Below the pieces are notes generated by a model. The model had not been told where the DNA came from and did no database searches. It was given only the letters and a program-made list of their open reading frames with translations. This document shows positions 16,704 through 25,556 of a stretch of DNA of 64,000 nt, piece after piece (position 1 is the stretch's first letter; each line of letters opens with the position of its first letter). Made by a program: the position numbers and the translations under genes. Source of the DNA: Flavobacteriales bacterium (lineage in GTDB: Bacteria > Bacteroidota > Bacteroidia > Flavobacteriales_E > Vicingaceae); contig PALM01000020.1 in assembly GCA_002706365.1 (NCBI GenBank), forward strand, positions 62,001 to 126,000. Direction: 5' to 3'.

Positions 16704-18730
16704 TATTTGATTAATCTGAGGAGCGCAATTTCAATTCCCATGAATATCAATGCGAAGATGATAAAATATTTCCAGAGTGAATTCCCCTTGCGCTCGCTTT
16801 GAATTGCCTGTATCAAACTCTCGTTTTCCTCATCATAAAGATCGAATGATCCAGCCGCCTCAGCGCCCAGTTCTTCAAAATCTTCAGATTGCATCAATTG
16901 ATAATCAGATTCCTTCCTACTGTAGTTTAAGCTGATCATGCCGATCATTTCACCGTCTCTCTGCAATTCATAATGTCCGGCTTCCAAAAGGCTCTCATCC
17001 AACTCTATTGATAATTGTCCTTCTCTATACTCTTGAGGTGGAATAAGATCCAATCCTTTCCCTATTAAGTGTATAGGACTTTCCTTTGCTTCTAGATCCT
17101 TCAATGTCAACTGATCCTCACCCAAGGTATAATAGAGTGGCTGTCTTTCCTGAGCGTAGAGGGCAATATTATACATGGTAGGCACGAATAGTGCATGCCG
17201 ACTGAAGCTTGTAGCACTGTCGTTCAATGGAGCAGAGAAGAAGTAGAATGCTCCATTATTCAGCTTTAGCTTACTCAAGAAAGGCAGGTCTCCTTTCAAC
17301 CATATAAGGTCCTCTCGCATACTTCTAACTCCCTGACTTACTAGCCAGTATGATTTGACTAAAGGCAAGTCGAGGTTTTCCGGTATGGTTTCAAAAACAC
17401 CTTGATAGAGATCCGCATTGCGATTCAATCTATCCACACGCATTTTATCATCTCTCTGTAGATCGAAGAGAATTCCCGCATTCAGCTCTGACAAGAGCTT
17501 ATTTACTTCAACCGCTGCTTGAGGATCATTCGGCGGTATGAAGATGATATTTCCTTTATTCTCCAAATACTTTTGAATGGCCGCAAGATTACCGCTGCTG
17601 TATTCTGTGAGTTCATCTAGAATAAGAAGTGATGAACGCTCTACTTCGCTATAATTGATCTGATCCTTTGCTGTGGAGCTATAATTGAACAAAGAATCCT
17701 GAGAGAAGAGTATATTCAGACCTCTATTGGGCTTCTCTTCATAGATATGTGTGACTTTGATCTGATTCTTCAGCTTGTAATTGAAGAAAAGGGTATCGTC
17801 AAAGGTGATCGGATAATCCTTGATCAATAGGAAACCACTTTGATATTCTTCAACTCCCGATTGAAAGCTTAGGGTAGCTTCTAAGCTATCTTCTTTTCCA
17901 AACTCAAGAGAAAGTGGAGCTTTTAAACTTCCATCCACCATTAGTTTCATAGGAATCTTCTCCTTATCAGAAGGACCATGTCGAACTAGCTTTGCTTTTA
18001 AGTTTTCAGCCTGTAAAGGAAGGTGGAAAGGACGCTCAAAGTCCAATTTGTTCAAGCTTATATTCTGGTTATTTGCAGCATCTAAGCTCACAAGCTTCAC
18101 CTGCTGGAGCATACTATCCGTCGCACTAATATCAAATAAGCTTTTCTGGAAGTCGGAGATCAAATAGATCAGTTGTTCTTGGAATTCATCAGACTCAGAC
18201 TCCTTAAAGCGATTAAGCACTTCTGAAAGTGGACGACTAAGCGGTGAGATCTCAATATTCTGAAGCTTTTGAATTGCAGCTTCGCGATTTAACCACCTAT
18301 CCGGATTATTTTCAAAGCTGTTATCCATGATCTGGAAACGATCAGAGAGATCATATGCCTTGATGATGTTAAGCGCTTGTTGTTTTGCTTTATCGAATAA
18401 CATTCCTTGCTTAGCAGATGCCTGCATAGAGAATGAGTTATCCAAATAGATCTGAACTCCACTTTTTCCTTCTTGAACAATATCTCCTTTTTCCTTCCAA
18501 TAGGGCTGGGCGAAGGCAAAGACCAAACAGCTGATCATCAAGATCCTACTGATCAATACAAGAAGCTTTTTGAGCTTAGAGCTCGATTGGCTGCGTTGCT
18601 TTACTTCGCTAAGGAAGCGAACATCCGAAAAATAGAGAGTCTTGTATCGCTTGAAGTTGAAGAGATGAATAATTATCGGAAGAGCCAGAAAGAAGAGGGC
18701 ATAAAGGAATTCCGGATAGATAAATTTCAT
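16703..18730 (-). CDS. BatA-type membrane protein with VWA-like domain
   Basis: 675 residues. The N-terminal BatA domain (FIYPEFLYALFFLALPIIIHLFNF) carries two membrane helices (to about residue 80). A von Willebrand A-like region with D-x-S-x-S metal site (YLDNSFSMQA) follows, with LIYLISDFQKS. A long beta-rich extracytoplasmic region and a last membrane helix (YFIIFALIFMGIEIALLRL) end the protein. Bat proteins are inner-membrane proteins linked with aerotolerance and stress. The neighbouring dihydroorotase overlaps by one base, so they form an operon. Confidence 0.85.
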   Translation of the reverse strand: MKFIYPEFLYALFFLALPIIIHLFNFKRYKTLYFSDVRFLSEVKQRSQSSSKLKKLLVLISRILMISCLVFAFAQPYWKEKGDIVQEGKSGVQIYLDNSFSMQASAKQGMLFDKAKQQALNIIKAYDLSDRFQIMDNSFENNPDRWLNREAAIQKLQNIEISPLSRPLSEVLNRFKESESDEFQEQLIYLISDFQKSLFDISATDSMLQQVKLVSLDAANNQNISLNKLDFERPFHLPLQAENLKAKLVRHGPSDKEKIPMKLMVDGSLKAPLSLEFGKEDSLEATLSFQSGVEEYQSGFLLIKDYPITFDDTLFFNYKLKNQIKVTHIYEEKPNRGLNILFSQDSLFNYSSTAKDQINYSEVERSSLLILDELTEYSSGNLAAIQKYLENKGNIIFIPPNDPQAAVEVNKLLSELNAGILFDLQRDDKMRVDRLNRNADLYQGVFETIPENLDLPLVKSYWLVSQGVRSMREDLIWLKGDLPFLSKLKLNNGAFYFFSAPLNDSATSFSRHALFVPTMYNIALYAQERQPLYYTLGEDQLTLKDLEAKESPIHLIGKGLDLIPPQEYREGQLSIELDESLLEAGHYELQRDGEMIGMISLNYSRKESDYQLMQSEDFEELGAEAAGSFDLYDEENESLIQAIQSERKGNSLWKYFIIFALIFMGIEIALLRLIK

Positions 18731-18834
18731 CAGTGGCCAAATTACGGATAATGAAAAAAAAATAATCAGCTATATGGAAGCAATGACAAAATTTATATCT
18801 TAGACACAATTCTTAACCTTTTAAACTATTAAAT

Positions 18835-19380
18835 ATGAAAAAGTTAATTGCTTATTCACTTGCTTTCTGCTTTCTTATTACTCAAACCTCTTGTTTTGGT
18901 TCATTCGAACTAGTCAAGAAGATCTATGATTTCAATGATTCAGCTAGCGACAACAACTTTGTAAAGACATTACTATTCTATCTGATGGTAATTATTCCGG
19001 TTTATGGGATTTCTGCTTTCCTTGATGTAATAATCTTTAACCTAATTGAATTCTGGAGTGGATCCAATCCATTGGCAATGGCTGAAGGAGAGGTAGAGCA
19101 AGAAGTAATTACTGTAAATGGTCAGGATTATCTTGTTACTGCTACTAAGAACCAATTCAAGTTTGAGAAATTGAATGGCGAAGAAGCTGTTGAAATTGGA
19201 ATTTTGAAGTACAAAGAAGAATCTAAAACATGGGCATATGCTAAGAATGGTGAAGAAACCAATCTAGCAACAGTGAATGAGGATTTCAGTGTAACTTATT
19301 ACACAAACCAAGGTGATTATAATGTAGATAGAGAAACTCTTGTAGGTTCTTCATCTAATTTAGCACTTGCTTCAAAATAA
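18835..19380 (+). CDS. DUF3332 family lipoprotein
   Basis: 181 residues with lipobox QTSC (Cys 20) and then a short segment plus a hydrophobic helix LLFYLMVIIPVYGISAFLDV, with FNLIEFWSGSNPLAM typical of DUF3332. The C-terminal half is a beta domain (VITVNGQDYLVTATKNQFKF). It is an envelope protein of unknown function. TATCTTAG about 35 bases upstream resembles a -7 element with one mismatch. The next gene, lpoB, starts 86 bases downstream after a strong inverted repeat. Confidence 0.8.
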   Translation: MKKLIAYSLAFCFLITQTSCFGSFELVKKIYDFNDSASDNNFVKTLLFYLMVIIPVYGISAFLDVIIFNLIEFWSGSNPLAMAEGEVEQEVITVNGQDYLVTATKNQFKFEKLNGEEAVEIGILKYKEESKTWAYAKNGEETNLATVNEDFSVTYYTNQGDYNVDRETLVGSSSNLALASK

Positions 19381-19400
19381 TTTGAAACAATTATGGATTA

Positions 19401-19472
19401 TTTCATGAGGTAGTGTTTCTTTGGCATAGAAATTGAAAATGCCACACAAATTTTAAACACTACCTCATGAAA
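19401..19472 (+). promoter_or_regulatory. 18-bp perfect inverted repeat enclosing the lpoB start codon
   Basis: Bases 19401-19418 (TTTCATGAGGTAGTGTTT) are the exact reverse complement of 19455-19472. The 36-base loop contains a second 6-bp hairpin (TGGCAT 19422-19427 with ATGCCA 19439-19444). The right arm includes the lpoB ATG (19467-19469). No T run follows on either strand, so it is not a simple terminator. In the mRNA the start codon would be double-stranded. Confidence 0.85.
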
Positions 19473-20054
19473 AATCTTAAAGCCCTCCTTTTCATTGCCC
19501 TTCTGGCAACTCCTTTCTTTTCTTGTAACAATACCAAACAAGTCACTCGTGTTGAAGAAGATGCGGTGATCGATCTCAGCGGACGTTGGAACGATACTGA
19601 TTCTAGACTGGTTGCTGAAGAAATGGTTAGCGATATGCTAATGCGTCCTTGGTTAGAAGAATTTGAAAAAGGAACAGGTCGTCGTCCTGTTGTGATCGTT
19701 GGCTTAGTTCGCAACAAAAGCCACGAGCATATTGCAACTGACACCTATATCAAAGACATAGAAAAAGCAATCCTCAACTCCGGAAAAGTGCGTCTAGTTC
19801 AAGCCGGTGATGCAAGAGAGGAATTGCGTAAAGAAAGAGCCGATCAAAATGAGTTTGCTTCAGCTGCTACTGCCGCAAAATGGGGTAAAGAGCTTGGAGC
19901 TGATTTTATGCTACAAGGACTTGTAAACTCTATCGTAGACTCAAACAGCAAGCAAAAAGTCGTGTATTATCAAACGGATCTCGAATTGGTTAACCTTGAG
20001 ACCAACGAAAAGGTTTGGATTGGCGATAAGAAGATCAAGAAAGTAGTAGAGTAA
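19467..20054 (+). CDS. lpoB: LpoB-like penicillin-binding protein activator
   Basis: 195 residues with lipobox PFFSC (Cys 18). The globular part matches LpoB: DLSGRWNDTDSRLVAEEMV, RRPVVIVGLVRNKSHEHI, FASAATAAKWGKELGADFML, VYYQTDLELVNLETNEKVWIG. LpoB is an outer-membrane lipoprotein that stimulates class A penicillin-binding protein PBP1b in enterobacteria; the partner here is unknown. A COG3014 lipoprotein gene follows after 12 bases, an association seen with lpoB-like genes elsewhere. Its start codon lies in a strong inverted repeat. Confidence 0.88.
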   Translation: MKNLKALLFIALLATPFFSCNNTKQVTRVEEDAVIDLSGRWNDTDSRLVAEEMVSDMLMRPWLEEFEKGTGRRPVVIVGLVRNKSHEHIATDTYIKDIEKAILNSGKVRLVQAGDAREELRKERADQNEFASAATAAKWGKELGADFMLQGLVNSIVDSNSKQKVVYYQTDLELVNLETNEKVWIGDKKIKKVVE

Positions 20055-20066
20055 TCCACTATAGAG

Positions 20067-21467
20067 ATGATTAGGATGAAGAATATCGTCGGATACTTCT
20101 GTATCTCGACGATGTTCCTATTATTTTCTTGCGCAACATACTACCAGCAAAGAATTTCTTTCCAGAGAGATTTTTCTTCGGGTAATATAGAAGGAGCTCA
20201 GAACTTCTTAATGCATCATAAGAAGGCTACGAAGAAGAAAGACCGCTTGCTTTATTTCCTGGATAGAGGCGTGGTGGAGCAAATGCTCGGCAATTACGAT
20301 TCCAGCAATTATTACTTTGAGAAAGCCTATATCTACAATCAGGATTTCAAAAGGAATTTAGCCACTGATCTTGCAATGATGGTTTCTAACCCTATGGTTA
20401 GACCATATAAGAGTGAAGATTATGAGGTGGTGATGGTACATTATTATAAGGCCATAAACTACCTAATGCTGAACAAGCCAGATGAGGCCTTGATCGAGGT
20501 AAGAAGGATCAATATTCGATTGAATGAGCAAAGCGATATATACGAAGGAAAACGATATCGCTATAAAGAAGATGCCTTTGCTCATTTATTAATGGGCATC
20601 ATCTACGAATCCAAGTACGATATCAATAATGCCTTCATTGCCTATAGGAATGCATATGAAACCTATAAAGAGGTCTATCCAGCCTTTGGAGTTCAGGCAC
20701 CTGATCAATTGAAGAAGGATCTTTTGCGCACAGCTAGCCAATTGGGATTTAATTCTGAGCTGGAATTCTATGAAAAGGAATTCGGTATGAAAGCTGAAAA
20801 GCCAATGGACTCAACGGGCACTGTGGTATTCTTTTGGTTGAATGGCTTAAGTCCGGTAAAAGGTGAGATCAGCTTGAATTTGACAACCACAGGTGGTGAT
20901 GGTGGTGCTTTTGTATTCACAGATCAGAATGAAGGTGTATCTGTGCCGATTGTTTTTTCAAACCCAGATGAGTCTTCTCAGATCTCCGATCTCAAATTCG
21001 TAAGGGTAGCAATCCCCAAGTTCGACCGAAGAGATCCACTATTCCATTCGGCAATGATCCAAAGCCCGAATGGCAGCCACCAATTAGAAACTGCTGAAAA
21101 CATAAGTGAAATTGCAATTGCGAACCTTGAAGATAGATTACTAAAGGAATTTGCGCTGACATTGGGTCGTATTGCCTTGAAGCAAGCTGCTGAAGCTGCT
21201 GCTAGGGAGCAAGATGAGAATTTAGGTGCTGCGGTCTCTTTTGTGAATGCGCTTACTGAAAAAGCAGATACTAGAAACTGGCAAACTTTACCGTATAGCA
21301 TTTCTTACCAAAGGATTCCCTTAAAAGCCGGAGAGAATGAATTGACCTTCGAAGCTCAGGGAGTCAATTCTATAGTCGATACCGCAACTTTTGAATACTC
21401 TTTAAGAGAAGGAGAAACTGTTTTTCAAACCTATCATTCTCTTGCCAGCACAGGGCTAAATTATTGA
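20067..21467 (+). CDS. COG3014-type TPR lipoprotein
   Basis: 466 residues; lipobox FLLFSC with Cys 22 (Cys 19 if the second ATG, MKNIVG, is used). TPR-like helical pairs cover about residues 60-240 (LYFLDRGVVEQMLGNYDSSN; HYYKAINYLMLNKPDEALIE; FAHLLMGIIYESKYDINNAF). A beta-rich C-terminal region follows (VVFFWLNGLSPVKGEISLNL). The COG3014 family is uncharacterised but recurs beside lpoB, suggesting a partner in peptidoglycan-synthase regulation. It is probably anchored in the outer membrane. Confidence 0.85.
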   Translation: MIRMKNIVGYFCISTMFLLFSCATYYQQRISFQRDFSSGNIEGAQNFLMHHKKATKKKDRLLYFLDRGVVEQMLGNYDSSNYYFEKAYIYNQDFKRNLATDLAMMVSNPMVRPYKSEDYEVVMVHYYKAINYLMLNKPDEALIEVRRINIRLNEQSDIYEGKRYRYKEDAFAHLLMGIIYESKYDINNAFIAYRNAYETYKEVYPAFGVQAPDQLKKDLLRTASQLGFNSELEFYEKEFGMKAEKPMDSTGTVVFFWLNGLSPVKGEISLNLTTTGGDGGAFVFTDQNEGVSVPIVFSNPDESSQISDLKFVRVAIPKFDRRDPLFHSAMIQSPNGSHQLETAENISEIAIANLEDRLLKEFALTLGRIALKQAAEAAAREQDENLGAAVSFVNALTEKADTRNWQTLPYSISYQRIPLKAGENELTFEAQGVNSIVDTATFEYSLREGETVFQTYHSLASTGLNY

Positions 21468-21515
21468 TAATCAAACATAATCCTGCGAAGATTGTCTATA
21501 TTGTAAACCATCCCA

Positions 21516-21935
21516 ATGGAAAATCAATTAGATACAACCAATCGCTTAGCGAAATTTATAACAGTTGGCCTTATATCAGGAGTTATTGCAGCTGGAGTTA
21601 ATATCTGCTATATGATGCTCTATGAATCAATGACAGGCTATAGCATTGAACGCTATATCAACTTTCTAAATGTCTCAATTGCCTCTATAGTTCCCGGTGC
21701 ATTGTCGGGTCTATTGCTCTTTGCTACTTTAAAGGGCTCTTCATCTAAAGGGATAAATATCTTTTTGATCGTGCTTATTTCTCTGGCTATCCTTAGTTTC
21801 TTAGGTCCTTTAAACAACGAATTACCCGATGGGGCATCAATGCCAGGAGAGTTTGCCGGACTAACAATTCCGATGCATATTTTTGCACCAATGATATATG
21901 CTGTGATGTTGATTAGATCGGTAAGAAGAGATTGA
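21516..21935 (+). CDS. Four-helix integral membrane protein
   Basis: 139 residues with four predicted membrane helices (FITVGLISGVIAAGVNICYM; VSIASIVPGALSGLLLFATL; IFLIVLISLAILSFLGPL; AGLTIPMHIFAPMIYAVMLI). The layout resembles DUF6069-type inner-membrane proteins. No catalytic motif is seen. The next gene starts directly at its stop. Confidence 0.7.
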   Translation: MENQLDTTNRLAKFITVGLISGVIAAGVNICYMMLYESMTGYSIERYINFLNVSIASIVPGALSGLLLFATLKGSSSKGINIFLIVLISLAILSFLGPLNNELPDGASMPGEFAGLTIPMHIFAPMIYAVMLIRSVRRD

Positions 21936-22424
21936 TTGTTGAATACAAAGTACCCACCACAACTTAAACCAATATTGATTTTTGACGGCGACTGTGGCTT
22001 TTGTCGCTATTGGCTAGTGAAGTGGAAGAAGTTAAGTCGAGAGCATTACGATTATCAGCCTTATCAGTCGGTTTATGAGCAATTTGGCGACATTCCCCTA
22101 GTAAATTTTCAGAAAGCCGTTCACTTGATCTTCCCGGATGGAAGAGTGCTTTCAGGCGCGGCCGTTGCCTATTATCCTTATTTCCAATTTGGTTCTGCTA
22201 AATTCCTATACAAATGGTACTGCAACTTTGGCTTATTCAAAAAGCTCAGTGATAGCGCCTATCAGATCGTAGCTAAACATAGAAATGCCTTCTTTAAACT
22301 GAGCAAGTTGCTCTTTGGAAAGGATCCCTACAAGAATGGTTTGATGACCTTCGTTTGGAGATTTTTAGTCCTGATCTCGATTAGTCTAGCAGTTTTCTAC
22401 TTAACCAATACCTTGCTGCAGTAA
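21936..22424 (+). CDS. DCC1-like thiol-disulfide oxidoreductase (DUF393)
   Basis: 162 residues from a TTG start immediately after the previous stop (a second TTG follows). The family signature LIFDGDCGFCRYWL gives the D-x-D-G-x-C-x-x-C redox motif; QYQPYQS-type and AVHLIFPDGRVLSGAAVAYY blocks follow. A C-terminal helix (FLVLISISLAVFYLTNTLL) suggests membrane anchoring. DCC proteins have a thioredoxin-like fold; the substrate is unknown. Confidence 0.88.
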   Translation: MLNTKYPPQLKPILIFDGDCGFCRYWLVKWKKLSREHYDYQPYQSVYEQFGDIPLVNFQKAVHLIFPDGRVLSGAAVAYYPYFQFGSAKFLYKWYCNFGLFKKLSDSAYQIVAKHRNAFFKLSKLLFGKDPYKNGLMTFVWRFLVLISISLAVFYLTNTLLQ

Positions 22425-22522
22425 CTCCTTTGGCAAAGCCCGAAAGTTTGTTCAGATCTGCATTCCAATAGGAGGGTAGCAGCTTTAAGATACCAAATGC
22501 CAGTCTATACAAGAATTTCAAA

Positions 22523-23059
22523 TCAATAGATAATCGTGATGGTGCCTTCTGTAATGAGCGGTCCAGTCATATTCTCATCGAATTTAGCACTTTTTGCCGC
22601 TGTTGCCGCTTTTGCATATAAATATGCACTTGTTGTGGTAGATCCAGGGGCGCCCGGTTCTGCAGAGCGAATGTTGCCATAGCGGTCTACAGTGATCTTA
22701 ACAACTACAACTCCTTTGTCTTCTGTTCCCAAGGAAACTCTTGGTTTTTCAACAATAGTGCGACCTTTTACTTTGTACTTCACAGTAAAGCCGTCAGCTT
22801 GAATTGTTTTTTCTTGAGCATCGTCGGTTAACTTGCCATCGTAGGGGATATATTCTTTGAAAAAAACAGATGCTACACTCTTCATATCAACCTTTCTTTC
22901 TTTTCCATCTTTATACACTGTCCACACATCATTTTCAAGACCAATTACCACGCATTCTATTTTTTCTCCAGATTGAAGAACGATAGTGTGTTGTGCATTT
23001 AGATTGGAAAGAATTGAAAATGCGCCAATTAAGAAGGCCAGGCTGATTGCTTTGTACAT
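22523..23059 (-). CDS. Exported protein with TonB C-terminal-like domain
   Basis: 178 residues with signal peptide (MYKAISLAFLIGAFSILSNLNAQ). Residues ~25-70 form a small beta domain (IVLQSGEKIECVVIGLENDV). The C-terminal half (GVVVVKITVDRYGNIRSAEP; AKAATAAKSAKFDEN; TEGTITIIY) has the pattern of the TonB C-terminal domain. There is no Pro-rich linker or membrane anchor, so this is not a canonical energy transducer; it may be a periplasmic adaptor. Confidence 0.75.
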   Translation of the reverse strand: MYKAISLAFLIGAFSILSNLNAQHTIVLQSGEKIECVVIGLENDVWTVYKDGKERKVDMKSVASVFFKEYIPYDGKLTDDAQEKTIQADGFTVKYKVKGRTIVEKPRVSLGTEDKGVVVVKITVDRYGNIRSAEPGAPGSTTTSAYLYAKAATAAKSAKFDENMTGPLITEGTITIIY

Positions 23060-23196
23060 AGGATATAATTTTAAGTAAAGGTAGAACGTTAGTAAGGCCG
23101 AACTATTACTCCCGAAGGAGAATATTAACAGTTGATTATTGAATTCTCATTAACAATTATTGTCAGTCAAGCGCCCTCAATACCTCTGATTAATCA

Positions 23197-23204
23197 TAAT
23201 TTTG
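23197..23204 (+). promoter_or_regulatory. -7 box of the bamD operon
   Basis: TAATTTTG matches TAnnTTTG and ends four bases before the bamD ATG (23209), which implies a leaderless transcript. No TTTG is evident at the -33 position. Confidence 0.5.
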
Positions 23205-23208
23205 TCCG

Positions 23209-24036
23209 ATGCTAAAAAATGCACGACTCCTTTTCTTTATTGGTAGTTTAATACTACTATTCTCATGCAGCGAGTACAATCGTGTTTTAAAGAGTCCGAA
23301 TCCGGAACTGAAGTATGCCAAGTCTATCGAGTACTACGAAGATGAGGAATACGCCAAGACACTTCCACTATTGGAAGAATTGATCCCTTTATATAAAGGA
23401 ACCGAGAAAGGGAAGAAGATCTATTACTATTACTGCTACACCAACTATTATCTGAACTATATGATTGCGGCCGCTTTTCATTTTAAGCGTTTCGCAAATA
23501 CATATCCACACAGTGAAGAAGCTGAAGATGCATTGTTCATGAGTGCATTTTGTAATTATCTTGAGTCTCCAGTTCCTACATTAGATCAAGAACCAACTTA
23601 TAAGGCTCTAGAAGAACTGCAGATCTTCGCAAACACTTATCCGAATAGTCCATTGATCGATTCTGCCAACAATTTGGTGGATGAGCTGAGATTAAAGATT
23701 GAAACCAAAGATTATCTGAATGCCTATCAGTATTATAAGATCAGAAGGTATAAGGCGGCTATTCAAGCATTGGAGAACTTTCAAGAGAAGTACCCAATAT
23801 CAAACTTTGCTGAAGAAGTTAAGTTATTGGTACTCAAAGCATCTTATTATTTGGCAGTAAATAGTATAGAGGAAAAGAAAGCAGAGCGCTTTGAAGATGG
23901 AATCAGCGCTTATTTCGATTTTATTGATAATTTTGCAGACGGCAAGAATGTAAATGAAGCCGAAACATACTACGCTCGTTTGATACGCGAACGAGAAGAA
24001 TACTTAAAAGAAAAAAGGGGAAGTGATGAACTATAA
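23209..24036 (+). CDS. bamD: Outer-membrane assembly lipoprotein BamD
   Basis: 275 residues with lipobox ILLFSC (Cys 20). TPR-like repeats (YAKSIEYYEDEEYAKTLPLL; KRFANTYPHSEEAEDALFM; QIFANTYPNSPLIDSANN; ALENFQEKYPISNFAEEVKL) match BamD/YfiO, the BAM-complex lipoprotein that docks on BamA and recruits outer-membrane protein precursors. It heads the operon bamD-rpoZ-coaBC-DUF4835-recN. The last 11 bases overlap rpoZ. Confidence 0.93.
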   Translation: MLKNARLLFFIGSLILLFSCSEYNRVLKSPNPELKYAKSIEYYEDEEYAKTLPLLEELIPLYKGTEKGKKIYYYYCYTNYYLNYMIAAAFHFKRFANTYPHSEEAEDALFMSAFCNYLESPVPTLDQEPTYKALEELQIFANTYPNSPLIDSANNLVDELRLKIETKDYLNAYQYYKIRRYKAAIQALENFQEKYPISNFAEEVKLLVLKASYYLAVNSIEEKKAERFEDGISAYFDFIDNFADGKNVNEAETYYARLIREREEYLKEKRGSDEL

Positions 24037-24355
24037 AGATACCGATGCAGCTGAAACTACAATTACCAGAGATCTGGCTAAATTGGGTGAGCAAACCAAC
24101 AATATTTACGAAGCTATCGTAATTGTTTCCAAGCGAGCTAATCAGATCGGTGTGAAAATGAAAGAAGAGCTCAACGCTAAGTTGGCTGAGTTTGCTACTA
24201 CCACAGATAATTTGGACGAGGTATTTGAAAATCGCGAGCAAATCGAGATTTCTAAATTCTACGAAAGCCTACCTAAGCCAAATGCTTTAGCAATGAACGA
24301 ATTGCTGAAAGGCGAAACCTACTTTCGCAAGCCTGAGCTAGAAGAGGAAGCATAA
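24026..24355 (+). CDS. rpoZ: RNA polymerase omega subunit, Bacteroidota type
   Basis: 109 residues from ATG 24026 (a GTG codon precedes it). The core NIYEAIVIVSKRANQIGVKM corresponds to the omega motif (Y-x-A-x-x-x-x-x-x-R-A), followed by an extended Glu-rich C-terminus (EELNAKLAEF, ISKFYESLPKPNALAMNELL) characteristic of Bacteroidota. Omega assists folding of the beta-prime subunit. It overlaps bamD and lies seven bases before coaBC. Confidence 0.88.
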   Translation: MNYKDTDAAETTITRDLAKLGEQTNNIYEAIVIVSKRANQIGVKMKEELNAKLAEFATTTDNLDEVFENREQIEISKFYESLPKPNALAMNELLKGETYFRKPELEEEA

Positions 24356-24362
24356 TCCAAAG

Positions 24363-25556
24363 ATGTTAAAGGGCAAACGAGTTCTTTTAGGGGTTTCTGC
24401 TGGAATCGCCGCCTACAAGAGCCCATTGATTGTCCGCCAGTTGATCAAAGCTGGTGCGGAGGTGCAGGTCATTCTTACACCTGATGCCAGTAGCTTTGTT
24501 ACTCCACTTACACTTTCCACACTTTCTAAGCGCCCTGTCTTTCATCAGTATTTCGACAAAGACAGCGGAGAATGGAACAATCATGTTGAATTTGCCAAAT
24601 GGGCAGATATCTTTCTGATTGCCCCGGCAACTGCCAATACCATAGCTAAAATGGCTCAGGGTATTTGCGATAATCTACTCTTGGCCACTTACTATTCCAT
24701 TCCAGACCCATCTAAAGTATACTTTGCTCCTGCAATGGATCTTGACATGTTCAAACATCCACAGATTCAGGAGAATATTGATAAACTCAAGGGTTTTGGC
24801 AATCAACTTATCGATGCAGAAGAGGGTGAATTAGCAAGTGGATTGCATGGCAAAGGGAGAATGGCCGAGGTTGAGCATATCATTGCAGCTTTAGATGATG
24901 GTTCTAAAAGTAAATGGAAAGGGAAGAAGGTTCTCGTCACTGCCGGGCCGACTTACGAAGAGATCGATCCGGTTAGATTCATTGGGAATTACAGCAGTGG
25001 AAAGATGGGCTATGCCATCGCTCAAGCGCTAATTAATGTTGGGGCTGATGTAATTCTGATTTCCGGTCCTACCAATTTGGATGCGCCATCTGGAACAAAA
25101 CTGATTTCGGTGAGGTCGGCCAATGAAATGATGGAAGCAGTGACCTCCAATCAAAGAAAAATGGATGCTTTTATCATGTCGGCAGCTGTTTCGGATTATC
25201 GACCTAAAAGCCGAGCTGATCAAAAGATCAAGAAAGATGGCAGTGGAATGGAGATCAAGCTAGATCAAAATCCAGATATCCTCAAAACGGTGGGAGAGAG
25301 CAAAAAGAAGGATCAACTATTAGTTGGTTTTGCACTAGAGACAGAGAATGCAGAGGAAAATGCCAAGAAGAAACTGAAGAATAAGAATGCCGATTTCATT
25401 ATCCTGAATTCACTGGAAGAAAAGGGGACAGGCTTTGGCCATGATACCAATAAAGTGAGTATTATTGGTAAAGACAATAAAGCATGGCAGTCTGAGTTTA
25501 AAAGCAAGTCAGATCTGGCAGTAGATATCATCCAATATTTAGAAAAGAGCTTATAG
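24363..25556 (+). CDS. coaBC: CoaBC, phosphopantothenoylcysteine synthetase/decarboxylase
   Basis: 397 residues. The N-terminal flavoprotein decarboxylase CoaC (to ~180) has LLGVSAGIAAYKS, NHVEFAKWADIFLIAPATAN, and FAPAMDLDMF, where the classical P-x-M-N-x-x-M-W reads PAMDLDMF. CoaB (from ~190) has VLVTAGPTYEEIDPVRFIGN with NYSSGKMGYAIAQ, DAFIMSAAVSDYRP and the Lys-rich loop KIKKDG. Together they turn 4'-phosphopantothenate and cysteine into 4'-phosphopantetheine for coenzyme A. Confidence 0.96.
   Translation: MLKGKRVLLGVSAGIAAYKSPLIVRQLIKAGAEVQVILTPDASSFVTPLTLSTLSKRPVFHQYFDKDSGEWNNHVEFAKWADIFLIAPATANTIAKMAQGICDNLLLATYYSIPDPSKVYFAPAMDLDMFKHPQIQENIDKLKGFGNQLIDAEEGELASGLHGKGRMAEVEHIIAALDDGSKSKWKGKKVLVTAGPTYEEIDPVRFIGNYSSGKMGYAIAQALINVGADVILISGPTNLDAPSGTKLISVRSANEMMEAVTSNQRKMDAFIMSAAVSDYRPKSRADQKIKKDGSGMEIKLDQNPDILKTVGESKKKDQLLVGFALETENAEENAKKKLKNKNADFIILNSLEEKGTGFGHDTNKVSIIGKDNKAWQSEFKSKSDLAVDIIQYLEKSL

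Noticed and set aside
19401-19472. Inverted repeat as an intrinsic terminator of the DUF3332 gene
   Set aside because: No T run follows either arm on either strand, and the loop is 36 bases long.
22381-22512. Minus-strand frame of about 45 codons (RLAFGILKLLPSYWNADLN...) overlapping the DCC gene end
   Set aside because: It looks protein-like but lacks an ATG and overlaps antisense with the DCC gene; it may be a remnant. Not enough support.
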